A program made the translations under genes and the position numbers. From Euborellia annulipes (taxonomy: Eukaryota > Arthropoda > Insecta > Dermaptera > Anisolabididae): DNA of 64,000 nt. Shown here piece by piece: positions 1-10,769 of this stretch (its first letter is position 1; each line of letters begins with the position of its first letter). The notes under the pieces are model-generated. The model did not search any database and was not told where the DNA came from. It saw only the letters and a program-made list of their open reading frames with translations. The stretch is from contig JAKCPI010024880.1 of assembly GCA_023213315.1 (NCBI GenBank), forward strand, positions 1 to 64,000. Direction: 5' to 3'.

Positions 1-100
1 TTTCAAAATAAAAATAATTATTTATAAATATATTCAAATTATTTTGAGACTAATTTCGCGGTGAAGGCTCGCATTTTCTTAAAGGGGGGGGGGGATCAGT
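1..100 (+). repeat. Truncated copy of the unit at 58310-58400
   Basis: The first 95 bases, ending in a poly-G tract, match 58310-58400 (shared core CGGTGAAGGCTCGCATTT). The window edge cuts this copy. At 58 kb it follows the exon-like block of 57735-58130. Confidence 0.6.
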
Positions 101-480
101 CTATGGCATGGTCAGTCTGTGTGTCTGTTTGTGTTCAATTTAAAGCATGAAGGAATTGAGCTAGGAGGTTGATATTTTATATTCTAGTTAGGCACCCCCT
201 AAGGCGTGAAAAAATAAGATTTGAGAAAAAATATTTTTCTTCAGGAATGAAAGTTGGGAAGAAAGCGCAACCAGAATTTTTTCTTTAAAAATATATTTTA
301 ACTTTTTACGTTTCGGCCTTGGTCAAAGCCATCCTCGGATGACCACTAACAGCTCCGAAGATAGCTTTGACCAAAGCCGAAATGTCAGCTCTTAAAATAT
401 ATTTTTAAAGAAAAAATTCTAGTTGCGTTTTCTTCCAACTTTCATTCTTGATACAAATTCCACCAGCTATAAAATACCCT
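100..480 (-). repeat. Family-A repeat fragment (holds palindromic unit 245-456)
   Basis: Contains the GTCTGTGTGTCTGTTTGTG tract, AGCATGAAGGAATTGAGCTA and GGCACCCCCT boxes shared with the family-A copies listed below. It lacks both terminal hairpins. Confidence 0.6.
245..456. repeat. Palindromic unit with degenerate hammerhead-like motifs, copy 1
   Basis: Two arms (about 245-345 and 356-456) are inverted copies, running from the outer motif AATGAAAGTTGG to a centre carrying, on each strand, a GATGGC/GATAGC...GCCGAAA motif with a six-pair stem and a GACC loop. It sits inside a family-A repeat, between a conserved left part and ATACAAATTCCACCAGC. Core positions are mutated (for example U4 to C), so catalysis is unlikely. 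Confidence 0.55.
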
Positions 481-485
481 TATAC

Positions 486-754
486 CAGCGTTTTCCAAAC
501 TATGAGGCGAACCTCCCTAGGGAGGCTCGGACTAGCCTAAGGGGAGGCGCGAATATTGGGGGCCAATTTTCCAAATGATTGTATGTTTTAATATAAATAA
601 GAATAAATAAAAAAAATATTTTTATATAAATTTATATTTTTTAGCATTAAAAATGTTTGTTTTTGTATTATTTTATAAAATGGGAGGGGAGGAGGCGTCA
701 TAAGATTAATTATTTTTAAGGGAAGCGTGGTAACATAAAGTTTGGAAACCATTG
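486..754 (+). mobile_element. hAT-like MITE, copy 1
   Basis: Ends CAGCGTTTTCCAAAC...GTTTGGAAACCATTG are imperfect inverted repeats. The interior has paired GGGAGGC/GGAGGCG boxes around an AT-rich core. Copies occur at 56674-56998 and 59334-59554. The CAG...CTG ends resemble hAT termini, but no clear 8-base target duplication was seen. Confidence 0.6.
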
Positions 755-795
755 TGAGTTAGAGAAATATTTCTTAACTTTTTTTCTCATTTAAA

Positions 796-935
796 AAAGA
801 AATCTGGTGTGACTGGTCGCACAACACACAACGTTCTCTTACCTTTGGTAATTGAAAGGAGGGTTCTGTGCTTGTCACTACAGATTTTTTGTGTCGACAT
901 ATAGATCTATTTAGTTTCCGCCGATATAGGCCTAA
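796..935 (+). repeat. Solo family-A end hairpin
   Basis: AATCTGGTGTGACTGGTCGC...TGCTTGTCACTACAGATTTT forms the inverted pair seen at one end of family A, followed by the TGTCGACATATAGATCTA box. The rest of the element is absent. Confidence 0.55.
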
Positions 936-961
936 TAGAATCCAGGAACACTATTTCTTCT

Positions 962-1255
962 TAATCAAGAGCGGATCCAGAGGTGTATCTTGGGGGGGGG
1001 GGGGGCGGGGGGGGGGAATCTGGTGTGACTGGTCGCACAGCACACGATCTTTTCTAAATTTCGGTAATTTAAAGGCGCATTCTGTACTTGTTTGTCAGAA
1101 TATAAATACAAATCAAATTTTTAAGTATTTTATTAATTTTTAAAATTTTACATTAAAAAATATTTTTTTTTTTCGAAAAAAAGTATTTTTTCAAATATCG
1201 GGGGGGGGGGGTAATTACCCCAATTACCCCCTTACCCTCCCCCTGTATCCGCCTT
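962..1255 (+). repeat. G-tract repeat family C, copy 1
   Basis: Starts GCGGATCCAGAGGTG, then a long G run, the CTGGTGTGACTGGTCGCACA box, an AT-rich middle and GGTAATTACCCC...TATCCGCC. Related copies are at 9425-10515 and 34346-34610. The ends GCGGAT.. and ..ATCCGCC are inverted, suggesting a MITE. Confidence 0.6.
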
Positions 1256-1735
1256 TGGTTCTAATCTATCTATTGTAATATCTTAATGATACTGTAATTT
1301 ATTAAACATTTAATATGAAATACATTTCTAAGTAAATTTAACACAAATCCATATCATTTTAATAAATAATTACAATTTAAAAAAAAAAAACAATGACAAA
1401 AATGTCGAAATTTTTTTATTAACGCCAAATTTTTAAAATTTTAAAATAATCTTTATATTTCAGTTTTCTCTGACTGTTTTATTGGAAATTCTTTTAAAAA
1501 GAAAATTTTTAATTAGTATCCTACAAAACATAACGGAACTATGTTGATTTTGTCCCTCAAATTGAAAATCGACATATTTTTCTTTAATTTATTTAAATTG
1601 TATTAAATTAATTAAAATGATTTGTATTTGTGTTAAATTTACTTAGAAATGTAGAAGATATTTCATAATAAATGTTTCTTAAATTAGAGTATCATTAAGA
1701 TAGATTAAAACAGATCTTTTTAAGAAGAAACAACT
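1256..1735. repeat. Inverted repeat with AT-rich spacer
   Basis: Arms about 1256-1385 and 1575-1735 are inverted copies (shared core AAATTTACTTAGAAATGTA on one strand). The right arm and spacer recur at 25615-25870 in LRR intron 5. Confidence 0.6.
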
Positions 1736-1740
1736 CCTCA

Positions 1741-1980
1741 GGCTTGGTGTAGTGGCTAGCGTGCTGGCCTTCTATACCAAGGGTCGCGAATTCGGATGCC
1801 AGGCAGTCCGATGACTTTATTTAAGCCATTTGGACAATAAATGGCTTAAACAAGAATGCTTGGACCCCAAATATTTATATAATAGGAGTTATCGTTTAAG
1901 TCTTAAATGGCTTGAATTGCCGAAGACTGTGTGGGTATGAATGGGAAAAAAAGTGTGTTTTTTAAAAGAAAAAAAGAAGA
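1741..1980 (+). mobile_element. tRNA-derived SINE-1, near full length
   Basis: The head GGCTTGGTGTAGTGGCTAGC fits an A box, and a B-box-like stretch follows about 35 bases on. The body includes TTATTTAAGCCATTTGG and CCGAAGACTGTGTG, then A-rich sequence. The same body is found at 11178, 19270, 21253, 56044 and 57124. Confidence 0.75.
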
Positions 1981-2029
1981 AAAGTATTCCACTTTTTTGC
2001 ACCTCAGTGTATAAGCATACTAGAGTATA

Positions 2030-2272
2030 CAGTATTTTGTTACCATGGCAACGATTTCTCCTATCTTTCCTATGAAGTACAACAGTAAAGTGTGCTTCAA
2101 ACAATTTCAAGGGCAAAATGAGAATATACATTTTAAAGAACATCTAAAAAAGAATTGATTTTTGAATTTTAATAAAAATCGTTGGAGCGAATTTTGAGAA
2201 AATCGAAAAAAACTAAAAAAGTACATTAGTAAAGTACTAGTACTCTTTGGCCGATTTTGTTCAAAAGCTTAG
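2030..2272 (+). repeat. Family-A repeat, partial copy
   Basis: Runs from GTTACCATGGCAACGATTTC through TTTCAAGGGCAAAATGAGAA and AAAGTACTAGTACTCTTTGG to AAAAGCTTA. Both hairpin ends are missing. Confidence 0.7.
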
Positions 2273-2499
2273 GCTGGCCATGACTTAAATAACAAATTTC
2301 AACCTTGAAACTCCTTTCGTTCTTGATATTTTATTATCGCACATTCTTAAGGGGCCCACACCCTAAAACGTATATTTCCATCGAACGCAATATTAGCGAA
2401 TATATAGGAAAGAGATTCTTTTTATGTAAATGTAGGAAAAACTTTGACCTAATTATTAGTGACGCAAGTGTGAGAGAAGGTAAAGAGAAAATTGTTAAT

Positions 2500-2780
2500 T
2501 GAATTAAGTGAATTTCTAGCGTGAGAAGAGAGAGAGAACCTGACAGGTGTTGTTTGGTGGAATTTTATTAATATCTTTCATCTTCTCATATATTTTTATT
2601 TATAATAATAGTAGAGAGGAGACGCCGCCCTGAGAGAGAGAGAGAGAGAAAATAATTAAAAGGGCGTGTAGACAGCAGCAGCAGACAGTCTTCTTTGAAG
2701 GACAGACAGTTTCGTGGGGGTTTGCACGAGAAAACGCCATCAGTCATCAGATAGGGGGGGGACTGAGGTGAGTCAAGACA
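2500..2780 (+). other. GA-rich, exon-like stretch with a donor-like site
   Basis: Purine-rich (GA)n and CAG-rich sequence ending GGGGACTGAG followed by GTGAGTCAAG, a strong donor-like match at 2767. It has no long reading frame. It could be a plus-strand 5' UTR exon, but no downstream partner could be established. Confidence 0.2.
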
Positions 2781-2874
2781 TCATGAGTCACACTTGATCA
2801 AAGATTAGAGTTAATTTATCTATATTCTTTGATGGAAAATTAATACATTCCATTCAATCAGGAAGGAATTAAAT

Positions 2875-3123
2875 GGATCCTGTTACGCATTAGTGTGTCA
2901 AGCGCCACCTACCGAGATTTGAGAAAATTAACATTAAAGTTTTTTGTTTTCATTGGATTATATATAATTTTTTTGTCAATTGTGCAAGTAACATTAAATA
3001 TAAATTTTTTTAGGACATATTTCATTAAAAAATACTATTAATTATAGCATTTGAAACAATATTCCGTGCTTAACTCAATTTTTAATTTTTTGGCGCTTGA
3101 CACCCTAATGCATAACAGGGTCC
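2875..3123 (+). mobile_element. 249-bp MITE, copy 1
   Basis: Ends GGATCCTGTTACGCATTAG... and ...TAATGCATAACAGGGTCC are inverted (about 30 bases with mismatches), flanked by AAAT on both sides. Copy 2 at 21673-21921 is exactly the same length, and a half copy lies at 15975-16106. Confidence 0.75.
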
Positions 3124-3280
3124 AAATAATCGGACAAGTTTGGATTAAGAAGGCAAAGTACTTATGACCTTTTTAAAGTCAAAATGTTTTATTCTTTTAC
3201 TGTATTTCTCTAACCCTTTTTCTAATAAGGATTGAAACTTGAGAAATGTTTAGTCCTAAGTCGGTTGAATTATATTACAA

Positions 3281-3370
3281 AAATCTGGTGTGACGCAAGA
3301 GAGAATGTGAGGGGGTAATCTGGTGTGATGGTAGCACAGCACACAACTTTCTCTTATCTTCAGTTATGTT
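3281..3370 (+). repeat. Family-A/C end-box fragments
   Basis: Two consecutive AATCTGGTGTGA boxes, the second followed by GCACAGCACACAACTTTCTC. Only the end box is present. Confidence 0.5.
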
Positions 3371-3604
3371 TTGTTCACACAAGTTCACCAAGTCAATACG
3401 AGAGGCGCCACTGATCAAGAGCGCCTGCTAGTTATGCAAGATCTTGCCAGTAGAGATACTTTTCTTGCCTAAATATTAAGGAGTGTAATAATTCAAACTA
3501 CCTGGTATAAAGTAGAGGCTCCCATCCCAATTTAAACCACTGTTAGACTTGAAATTTTATTTATTCTCGGACTACTTTAAGAAATTCTTTAAATATTCGG
3601 GAAA

Positions 3605-4189
3605 GACCATGTCTCAAAAACCACTTTTTTGGATTCAGGGGACCTCAAAACGTGTATATCCGTCAAAATCTCGACATCGAATTTTTGACATGTCTGTCTG
3701 TGTGTGTGTCTGTCTGTGAAAAAAATATCTCAAGAACGAAAAGAGCTAGGAGGTTGAAATTTTATATTTAAATTAGGCACCCCCCTGGGACGTGACACGA
3801 AGCTTTTGAACAAAATCAACCAAAAAGTACTAGTACTTTACTGATGTAGTTTTTCAGTTTTTTTCGATTTTCTCAAAATTTGCTCCAACGATTTTTTTTT
3901 TAATTCAAATTCAATTATTTTTTAGATTTTCTTTAAAATGTATATTCTCATTTTGCCATTGAAACTTTCTGAAGACCACTTTACTCTTGTACTTCATAGG
4001 AAAGATAGGAGAAATGGTTGCTACGGTAACAAAATATAAATATTTTCCAACACATAAATTTTACATCTTCATTCAAATATTCCGCACTGTCGGGAACTAA
4101 ATATATGTCGACACAAAAAATCTGGTGTGACAAGCACGGAGGTAAGAGAAAGTTGTGTGCTGTGCGATCAGTCACACCAGATTTTTTTT
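3605..4189 (-). repeat. Family-A repeat, internally rearranged copy
   Basis: The first part (ACCATGTCTCAAAAACCACT to ATTTTTGACATG) is in the opposite orientation to what follows (TCTGTCTGTGTGTG... AAGAGCTAGGAGGTTGAAAT to CACACCAGATTTT). The terminal CTGGTGTGAC hairpin (4115-4189) is complete. Confidence 0.7.
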
Positions 4190-4772
4190 CCTATATTATT
4201 CAGTTACAATAATAAAATTTTCCCTAAAATAATACTTATTAATGATTCATATTCATTTATTGTATTTTCATTCACACTATCCAATCGCTCTTTCACAAAT
4301 AAAGTTATTATATTAATAAAATACAAAAGCGTGGGTGGGGGGAAACAAAATTCATTGCATTATAAACTAAACGTATTATTATTATTATTATTATTCTCTC
4401 TGTTCATTTTTGTGTCCACTTTATATAAATTTAGTAGGAAAATGTGCTTAGGTATTTGCAATCTAATTGTGTATGAGGGTCAGTTCAAAATAACACCCAC
4501 ACACACACACATACACACACACACATACACAAAGGCTCTATAACGATCTGCTCGTTCAATTTATTATCTTAATTATTGGATTATTACGTGCCTGGCATAT
4601 ATACGCCTAGCTATGTTGACCATTGCTAGTGCTCTCTAAGCACCCAAAAGTATGAGCCCCCTCAAATTACGGGCATCTATTTATCATATTTTATATCTTC
4701 ATTCATTTAATACGTGTGATAGCCATAATAATACTTTATTTTTTTAGATGAAGGAAATTAAAGAAGAACACT

Positions 4773-4923
4773 AATGCCGGGTTGCAAGAACGTATTTAAC
4801 GGTTCGTTAAACGCTTTTGGTGGTTTAAACCTTTCGCTAAATAATTTTGGGTTGCAAGAAAGTATTTAAAGGTGATTGGTTCGTAACAACAGACTTTTAA
4901 ATATTTTCTAGCAACCCGGCATT
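4773..4923. mobile_element. MITE of about 151 bp
   Basis: Inverted ends AATGCCGGGTTGCAAGAA and TTCTAGCAACCCGGCATT. The interior repeats the GGTTGCAAGAA(A/C)GTATTTAA segment once more. No coding capacity; superfamily not assigned. Confidence 0.7.
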
Positions 4924-5159
4924 CGACTACAATATTTGAAATATTTTTTTTTTATTTTATTTTATTTATATGCGACGCACTTTCCAAACAAAATTATATG
5001 TAGGCTATATATAGATTTGAAAAATTTCGCTGAGGGCCCGGGCATCCTCCCTCCCCCTCCCCCATCTTATATACGCCCATGACCCATAGGTCTACATATA
5101 CACGTAAGCACATTCAGATTTTTTAATTACATTATTTTTTAATATTCTTGAATTGTATT

Positions 5160-5800
5160 ATTTATTTAAGGGTTGATAAGGGCTGGGTGAAATTATTTAA
5201 GAGAGAACGTGGAATATTTTAAATAGTCTGTTAATATGTTTTTTTCTAAATCGGAATATTTTTAGATTAGATAAAAAAGTATTTTTTTCTTTTACTAAAA
5301 AGGGAATTGTTATTTCGATTCTTTTTTACAGAGATAAGCGAGCGAGAGGCAACTCGTCCAGTCGTGTTGAGGACTTGCCAGGCGCTCGCTCGCTCGGCGC
5401 AAGCAGCTCTCTTGGCTATTTATCTTAAAGTGAATAATTATATAGTGCAACTCACCCCATCGTGTCGCCATCCCCTCGAGGGTCTTATTAAAGGTAATTA
5501 TTTATTTTTTTTGGGGCTTGGAAAAAATAACATTAAAATAACTACGAATTTATTCACTAACATGCTAAAAAAATTCTTTCGAATTTTAAATTAAAATATT
5601 TTAATCTATCCCCGAAGGTATATATGGGGAGGGAGGGGAGGGGGCAAAGGGGTGTATGAGTTATCAACACTTATTTATTAATTTTCGTTCATTCCTTTAG
5701 TCAATTTTAGTTTAAAAAAATTAATTTCTTACACCATATATTTTTGTTGTCACTATAACTTATTTATAGAGGGGTGGATTAAGGGTTAAAAATAATAATA
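5160..5800 (+). repeat. Duplicated exon-like unit, copy 1
   Basis: Matches 57735-58300 in order: AAAAAGGGAATTGTTATTT, then a CpG-rich GAGAGGCAACTCGTCCAGTC block, AAAGTGAATAATT, a purine-G stretch and GGGTGGATTAAGG. In this copy 5331-5494 is bounded by TTTTTTACAG and AAGGTAATT, so it looks like an internal exon. Indels between copies are not multiples of three, which argues against coding. Decayed LTR (R-U5) sequence is another reading. Confidence 0.4.
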
Positions 5801-6100
5801 ATGGCAAAATCTCTATTTATTTTTTGTTTAATTTTTTTTTTTAATTCCTTGGTCTTTTCTTTCATTTATATTTTATATAGAAATTCTAAAATGAAATGAC
5901 TAGGCATATTCTGTACAGTTTAGCACAATACATAATTGTAGAGCATTAAATATGCTAAAATTTGCTACATAAAATGAATTTGTAGACCCAATATTAACCG
6001 AAATAAGGCCGGTGAAAGTTAAACAAATTTTCTCAAAAAATATAAAATTTTGTCTAAATTTTACGGGCGTAACTCTGTTAATATTGAGTCTACAAATTCA

Positions 6101-6786
6101 TTTTTTACTTTCTCTTACCTATGTATATATGTAATATATATATATAGAGAGAAAGTATTGGATTCATTTCAAAAATTCGATGTCGAGATTTTGATGGATC
6201 TTCACGTTTTGAGGTCCCCTGAATCCAAAAAAGTGGTTTTCGCGACATGGTCTGTCTGTCTGTGTGTGTGTTGTGTGTTTGTGACAAAATATCTCAATAA
6301 CGGAAAGAGCTAGGTATGTTGAAATTTTATATTTAAGTTAGGCACCCCCATGGGACGTGGCACGAAGCTTTTGAACAAAATCGGCCAAAGAGTACTAGTA
6401 CTTTACTGATGCACTTTTTCAGTTATTTTCGATTTTCTCTAAATTTGCTCCAACGATTTTTTTTTAATTCAAAAATCAATTATTTTTTAGATGCTCTTTA
6501 AAATGTATATTCTCATTTTGCCATTGAAATCTTCTGAAGACCACTTTACTCTTGTACTTCATAAAAAAGATAGGAGAAATGGTTCCCATGGTAACAGAAT
6601 ATAAATATTTTGCCACACTTATAAATTTTACATCTTGAAAATCGAATGTACCGGAATGTACCGTACTGTCGGAAACTAAACACATGTCGACACAAAAAAT
6701 CTGGTTTGACAAGCACAGTACACAACTTTCGATTACAGAAGGTAAGAGAAAGTTGTGTGCTGTGCGCCAGTCACACCAGATTTTTT
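6101..6786 (-). mobile_element. Family-A repeat, near-complete copy (reverse)
   Basis: Has both ends: the TTTTTACTTTCTCTTACC / GAGAGAAAGTA hairpin with a TA-rich loop (6101-6155), then the CCCCTGAATCCAAAAAAGTG box, a GT tract, ATCTCAATAACGGAAAGAGC, GTACTAGTAC, ATGCTCTTTAAAATGTATAT and the CTGGTTTGAC...GTCACACCAGA hairpin (about 6697-6786). Non-coding. Confidence 0.8.
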
Positions 6787-7469
6787 CTACTAAATTTCAT
6801 GCTCTACAACTATGCATTAGACTTTGGTGGACATACGAGTCCTCGAGGTCGAAAACTTGGGATGGACATCCTAAACTACCCCCAAATGAGCTATACAAAT
6901 TTCATTAATTTAGGAATATTTTCCAACTACTCCCCTATTTTTAATTATATCGACTGGACTAATACTGTATACAAATAATAATAATTTTATTTTATTTCAT
7001 TAAATCAAATTAAAAAAAAATCCTGGTTGCGCCACTGTAGTCCACTTTATTAAAAAAGCACAATTAAAAAATTGTTTTAAATTTCCATGTTATTAATGAA
7101 TTATTTTTTTTTTAGATGCTTACTTTCACGTTCGACTCCGAGAGCATCTCCTTACCAAATCATAGACTTACCTATGCTGATATCTGAAAGAAGATCTGCA
7201 CCAACCTGGAAACACTCCATTGTCAGGTAAGAAATCTTCTCAACTTGCTTAATGAATTTTTACTTATTTTGTATTTAAATGCTTTCTCTTAATGGTGAGG
7301 CCCTTAAAATATACTTTATCTTTTGAGAGTTTCGTTTACAGTTCCTTTTTAGTTTTCTAAATCTGAACCCTTGACCCTATAATTTTTTTTTTTTAATATA
7401 GTGGGTTCTCTTTATTAAATTTTACATTTACTATTGCCTCTGTACTCAGTTAACCCGTCACTGGATATC

Positions 7470-7745
7470 ACTAGTGGTCCCAGGGGGGGCCAGAGGGGCC
7501 CGGGCCCCCCCCCCATTGGACAACAAAAATTCAAAAGTTTTATTTAATATTTTAAAACTAAACAAAAAAATTATAAATTTTTCACGTCTCAGGATAGCTA
7601 AAAACGCAAATTTCAATCCCTCATTTTCAAAAAATTTTCCATACCCCCTAGGGTGTTAGCCTTGTATTCCAAGGGTCGCGGGTTCGGATCCCAGACAGTT
7701 TTTAATAAATATTATTATATTATTTGGCTTTAATTTGACTACAAA
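7470..7745 (+). repeat. G/C-tract repeat and SINE-1 head fragment
   Basis: A GGGGGCCAGAGGGGCCCGGG tract and AT-rich sequence, then at about 7650-7700 a tRNA-like stretch (GGGTGTTAGCC ... GGGTCGCGGGTTCGGATCCC) matching the B-box side of SINE-1. Confidence 0.45.
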
Positions 7746-7829
7746 AAATTTAGGATATCGCCTGTATGGCGACATACGAGTGCAAAGGTAAAATATATAA
7801 TGTCGCCTTTATGACGAGCTAAAAAAAAA

Positions 7830-8691
7830 ATTTGAGGGGCTATTTAATTTTTTAAGTTGAAAATTTGAGAAACTTATTGTTTTTCGACTATAAAATTCGA
7901 CCATAACGAGAAAAAAATTAAAATATGGGGATTGACTTCCCCTAGACTTTCTCGTATATTCTTTTGGAATTACGTCTGTGTGTGTGTGTGAACACGATTG
8001 CTTAAAAACCAAAGCAGCTAGATCGATGAAATTTGGTATATGCTCCTTCACTAAAATTGTAGATTTCTATCAACTTTTGGAGTAAATACATCACTTGGAA
8101 GTAGTACTTTACTTAAAAGTTTTTTCAAAAATTTTGAAATTTTTAATTTTTTTGTTATATTATGATAAAATACTCTATTTTAAAAGTTTTTATTTTATGA
8201 CATTTTTACGAAAACTGAACAGTTTTTGAAATAATCACAGAAGAAATAGAAAATATTCGTTAATTTTGATAAAAAATCAAAACAAAATTATACAGGTGTC
8301 ATTAAAAAAAGGGTAAATATAAACAAATGAATTTGTGAAACAAATGAATTTGCTTATATTTACCCTTTTTTTAATGACACCTGTATAATTTTGTTTTGAT
8401 TTTTTATCAAAATTAACGAATATTTTCTATTTCTTCTGTGATTATTTCAAAAACTGTTCAGTTTTCGTAAAAATGTCATAAAATAAAAACTTTTAAAATA
8501 GAGTATTTTATCATAATATAACAAAAAAATTGAAAATTTCAAAATTTTTGAAAAAACTTTTTAAGTAAAGTACTACTTCCAAGTGACGTATTTACTCCAA
8601 AAGTTGATAGAAATCTACAATTTTAGTGTAAGGAGCATATACCAAATTTCATCGATCTAGCTGCTTTGGTTTTTAAGCAATCGTGTTTACA

Positions 8692-8770
<79 letters not shown>

Positions 8771-8890
8771 TAATGCCAAAAATGGTTTTTTTGGACTCAG
8801 AGAGGTCTAAAACGTGGAGAAACATCAAAATCTAGAAGTCGAATTTTTTTACGATTACATAACTTTCTCTATACGAGAAAGTAAAAAAGA
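7830..8890. repeat. Large inverted repeat of family B (centre about 8338)
   Basis: Arms about 7985-8335 and 8341-8692 are nearly perfect inverted copies, meeting at CAAATGAATTTG-TGAAA-CAAATGAATTTG. Outer parts carry the ATACGAGAAAGT hairpin sequence and a GT/CA tract. A single unpaired copy of the arm is at 10770-11165. Confidence 0.8.
8694..8766 (+). repeat. (CA)n microsatellite
   Basis: Over 35 CA units. It sits where family B has its CA/GT tract, so it is probably an expansion of that tract. Confidence 0.9.
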
Positions 8891-9537
8891 AAAAAAAATC
8901 GATTTTTGACGAATTTGGAAATTTTTTAAAATTTTGATCGACTCTTAAAAAAATTTTTTGAGCTCATCTTTGGAGAGGTCTCTTAAAACATGAAATACTA
9001 AAATATTGTCATACGAAATTGAAAAAAAAAATTAGTCGGTTTTTTGCGCCATCCTATTCTTCACCTTCCCTACATCATAAATTTTAGGCCATTGGCTACC
9101 AATCCAGGTGAAATAAATATATAGAATAGGTCTAAATAGCCTTCGTTGCAAAAAAAAAAAAAAAAATCTGGGCCCCACCTTGACAAAATCCTGGGACCGC
9201 CACTGCTGGATATTACCTATGAACTAATCTAGGAGTGAAAAATCTTTTTTAAATTTAAATTAGAATTAGTGAAAAGCCCGCACACAACATAGAGAAAAAA
9301 AAAACTTGTTTATCCGGACTAACTTTGACCAGTCATCTAAATAATCAAATACAATTTTAATAAAAAAATTGAAGATTAGCTATTTAAAAAAATTCGCCCA
9401 TATAAATTACAAGATCAGATTTTGAGGATTTTTCGTGGATGGGGGGGGGGGGATAATCTGGGGTGACTGGTCGCACAACACTTAACTTTCTCTCAACTTA
9501 AAGTTGCATTCTGTACTTGTTTACCAAAAATATAATA

Positions 9538-10027
9538 TCTTTATATATAAAATTCTTCTGTACGTGTGTATGTGACTGAACTCCTCCTAAACGACTGAAC
9601 CAATTATGATGAAATTTTCTGTGTATGTTTGTGAGAGTCCCGGACAGGTTTTGTTTCACAAATAACAATAAGTTAATGAGTAATTAACCGTTAAAATAAG
9701 AAAATAATAAAAATTAGGAGAAATGGTTGCCATGGTAACAAAATATAAATATTTACCCATGTTTACAATTTTTTTTATTTATTTACATTTTGAATTCTAA
9801 AATATCTAAAAATTTTTGTCTGTGTACCGGGAGAGTACCGGAAAGGATATGATTCACAAAAAAATCTTATTCATGAATAATTAACCGTTAAAATAGTCTC
9901 TATATATAAAAATGAAAAGGGAAAATGTATGTACCGGTATGTATATAAGTAGGCGAGCAAGGGGGGTCCAGGGGGGCGCAGCCCCGCTAGACGGAAAGCC
10001 CCGCCGAAGGCGGGGCTTTGCGTCTAG
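9538..10027 (+). mobile_element. Non-autonomous Helitron
   Basis: Begins A|TC (TCTTTATATATAAAATTC) and ends with a GC hairpin (AAGCCCCGCC GAA GGCGGGGCTT) 7-8 bases before CTAG|T: TC at the 5' end, a 3' hairpin, CTRR, insertion between A and T. It lies inside a family-C repeat. A second TCTCTATATATAAAAATG start at 9899 suggests an internal duplication. No Rep/helicase coding. Confidence 0.72.
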
Positions 10028-10150
10028 TAGCTATATATAAATCAAATTTTTAAGTATTAATTTTTAAAATTTTATATTAAAAATAACATTTAATTTCCAA
10101 AAAAAAATAATTTTTCCAAATCTCGGGGGATGGGTGGGGGGTAATTACCC

Positions 10151-10493
10151 ATAAGCGCCGGAACTGGGGGGGGGGGGCAAAGGGGGCAATATGTCTTCTT
10201 TTATTTAATTTATTTTTAAAAATGATATATTTTTACTTTTGAAAAATAAAATCTTCTCAATTAAAAAAATTAAAAGAGTAAGAAATTCATTTTTTTCCAA
10301 AAATTTTTGATAAAATCACTACCAAATTTTTTAAAATTTTAATTTTATTAAAATTGTGATTTTATTTAAAATTTTATAGTAGATTTGTTTTTGTTTTATA
10401 CTATTTAAACATATTAAATTATTTTAATTTTCTAAAAAAAATTTTGCCCCCCCCCCTGATTCAAATTCGTTCCGGCGCCCCTGTAATTACCCC
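10151..10493 (+). mobile_element. hAT-like MITE with 9-base duplication
   Basis: Ends AAGCGCCGGAACTGGGG and GTTCCGGCGCCCCTG are inverted. The flanking TAATTACCC at 10142-10150 and 10494-10502 is duplicated host sequence from the family-C repeat. The right end read inward, CAGGGGCGCCGGAAC, is hAT-like. Confidence 0.72.
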
Positions 10494-10609
10494 CTTTACC
10501 TTGTATCCGCCCTTGATATATTAGGATACATTTAGGGATGAAAAATTATTTATAACTAACTAAAAAAGTGTACTAGGAACCAGCAGTGATTTTTTTTGTT
10601 ACATAATAT

Positions 10610-10760
10610 TTGCAGCGGCGTAACCAGCCTTTGAGGGCGGGGGGGGCGAAGCTTAACTAGGGCGCCGATTTTCCAGGGGGCTCCGCCCCTGGACCCCCTT
10701 GCTCGCCTTCGGCGAGCAATTGCCGCCTTCGGCGGGCAAATTTCTTGCATCCTGTAATTT
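10610..10760 (-). repeat. GC-rich fragment with Helitron-like 3' boxes
   Basis: CTCCGCCCCTGGACCCCCTT and two small hairpins (TGCTCGCC TTCG GGCGAGCA and GCCGCC TTCG GGCGG). On the minus strand it resembles the GGCGAGCAAGGGGGGTCCAG stretch just inside the Helitron end at 9950. Confidence 0.5.
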
Positions 10761-10769
10761 CCTCAGCGA

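Larger units (their letters stand above)
9425..10515 (+). repeat. Family-C repeat interrupted by two insertions
   Basis: Segments 9425-9537, 10028-10150 and 10494-10515 together match the order of 962-1255 and 34346-34610 (end box, AAATCAAATTTTTAAGTATT, TAATTACCC, TATCCGCC). The intervening blocks are a Helitron and a hAT-like MITE. Confidence 0.7.

Noticed and set aside
4127..4543. 138-codon frame on the plus strand
   Set aside because: Starts in a family-A hairpin and ends in a CA microsatellite. No conserved content.
8690..8770. CRISPR-like or satellite array
   Set aside because: A plain CA microsatellite with no spacers, in a eukaryotic setting.
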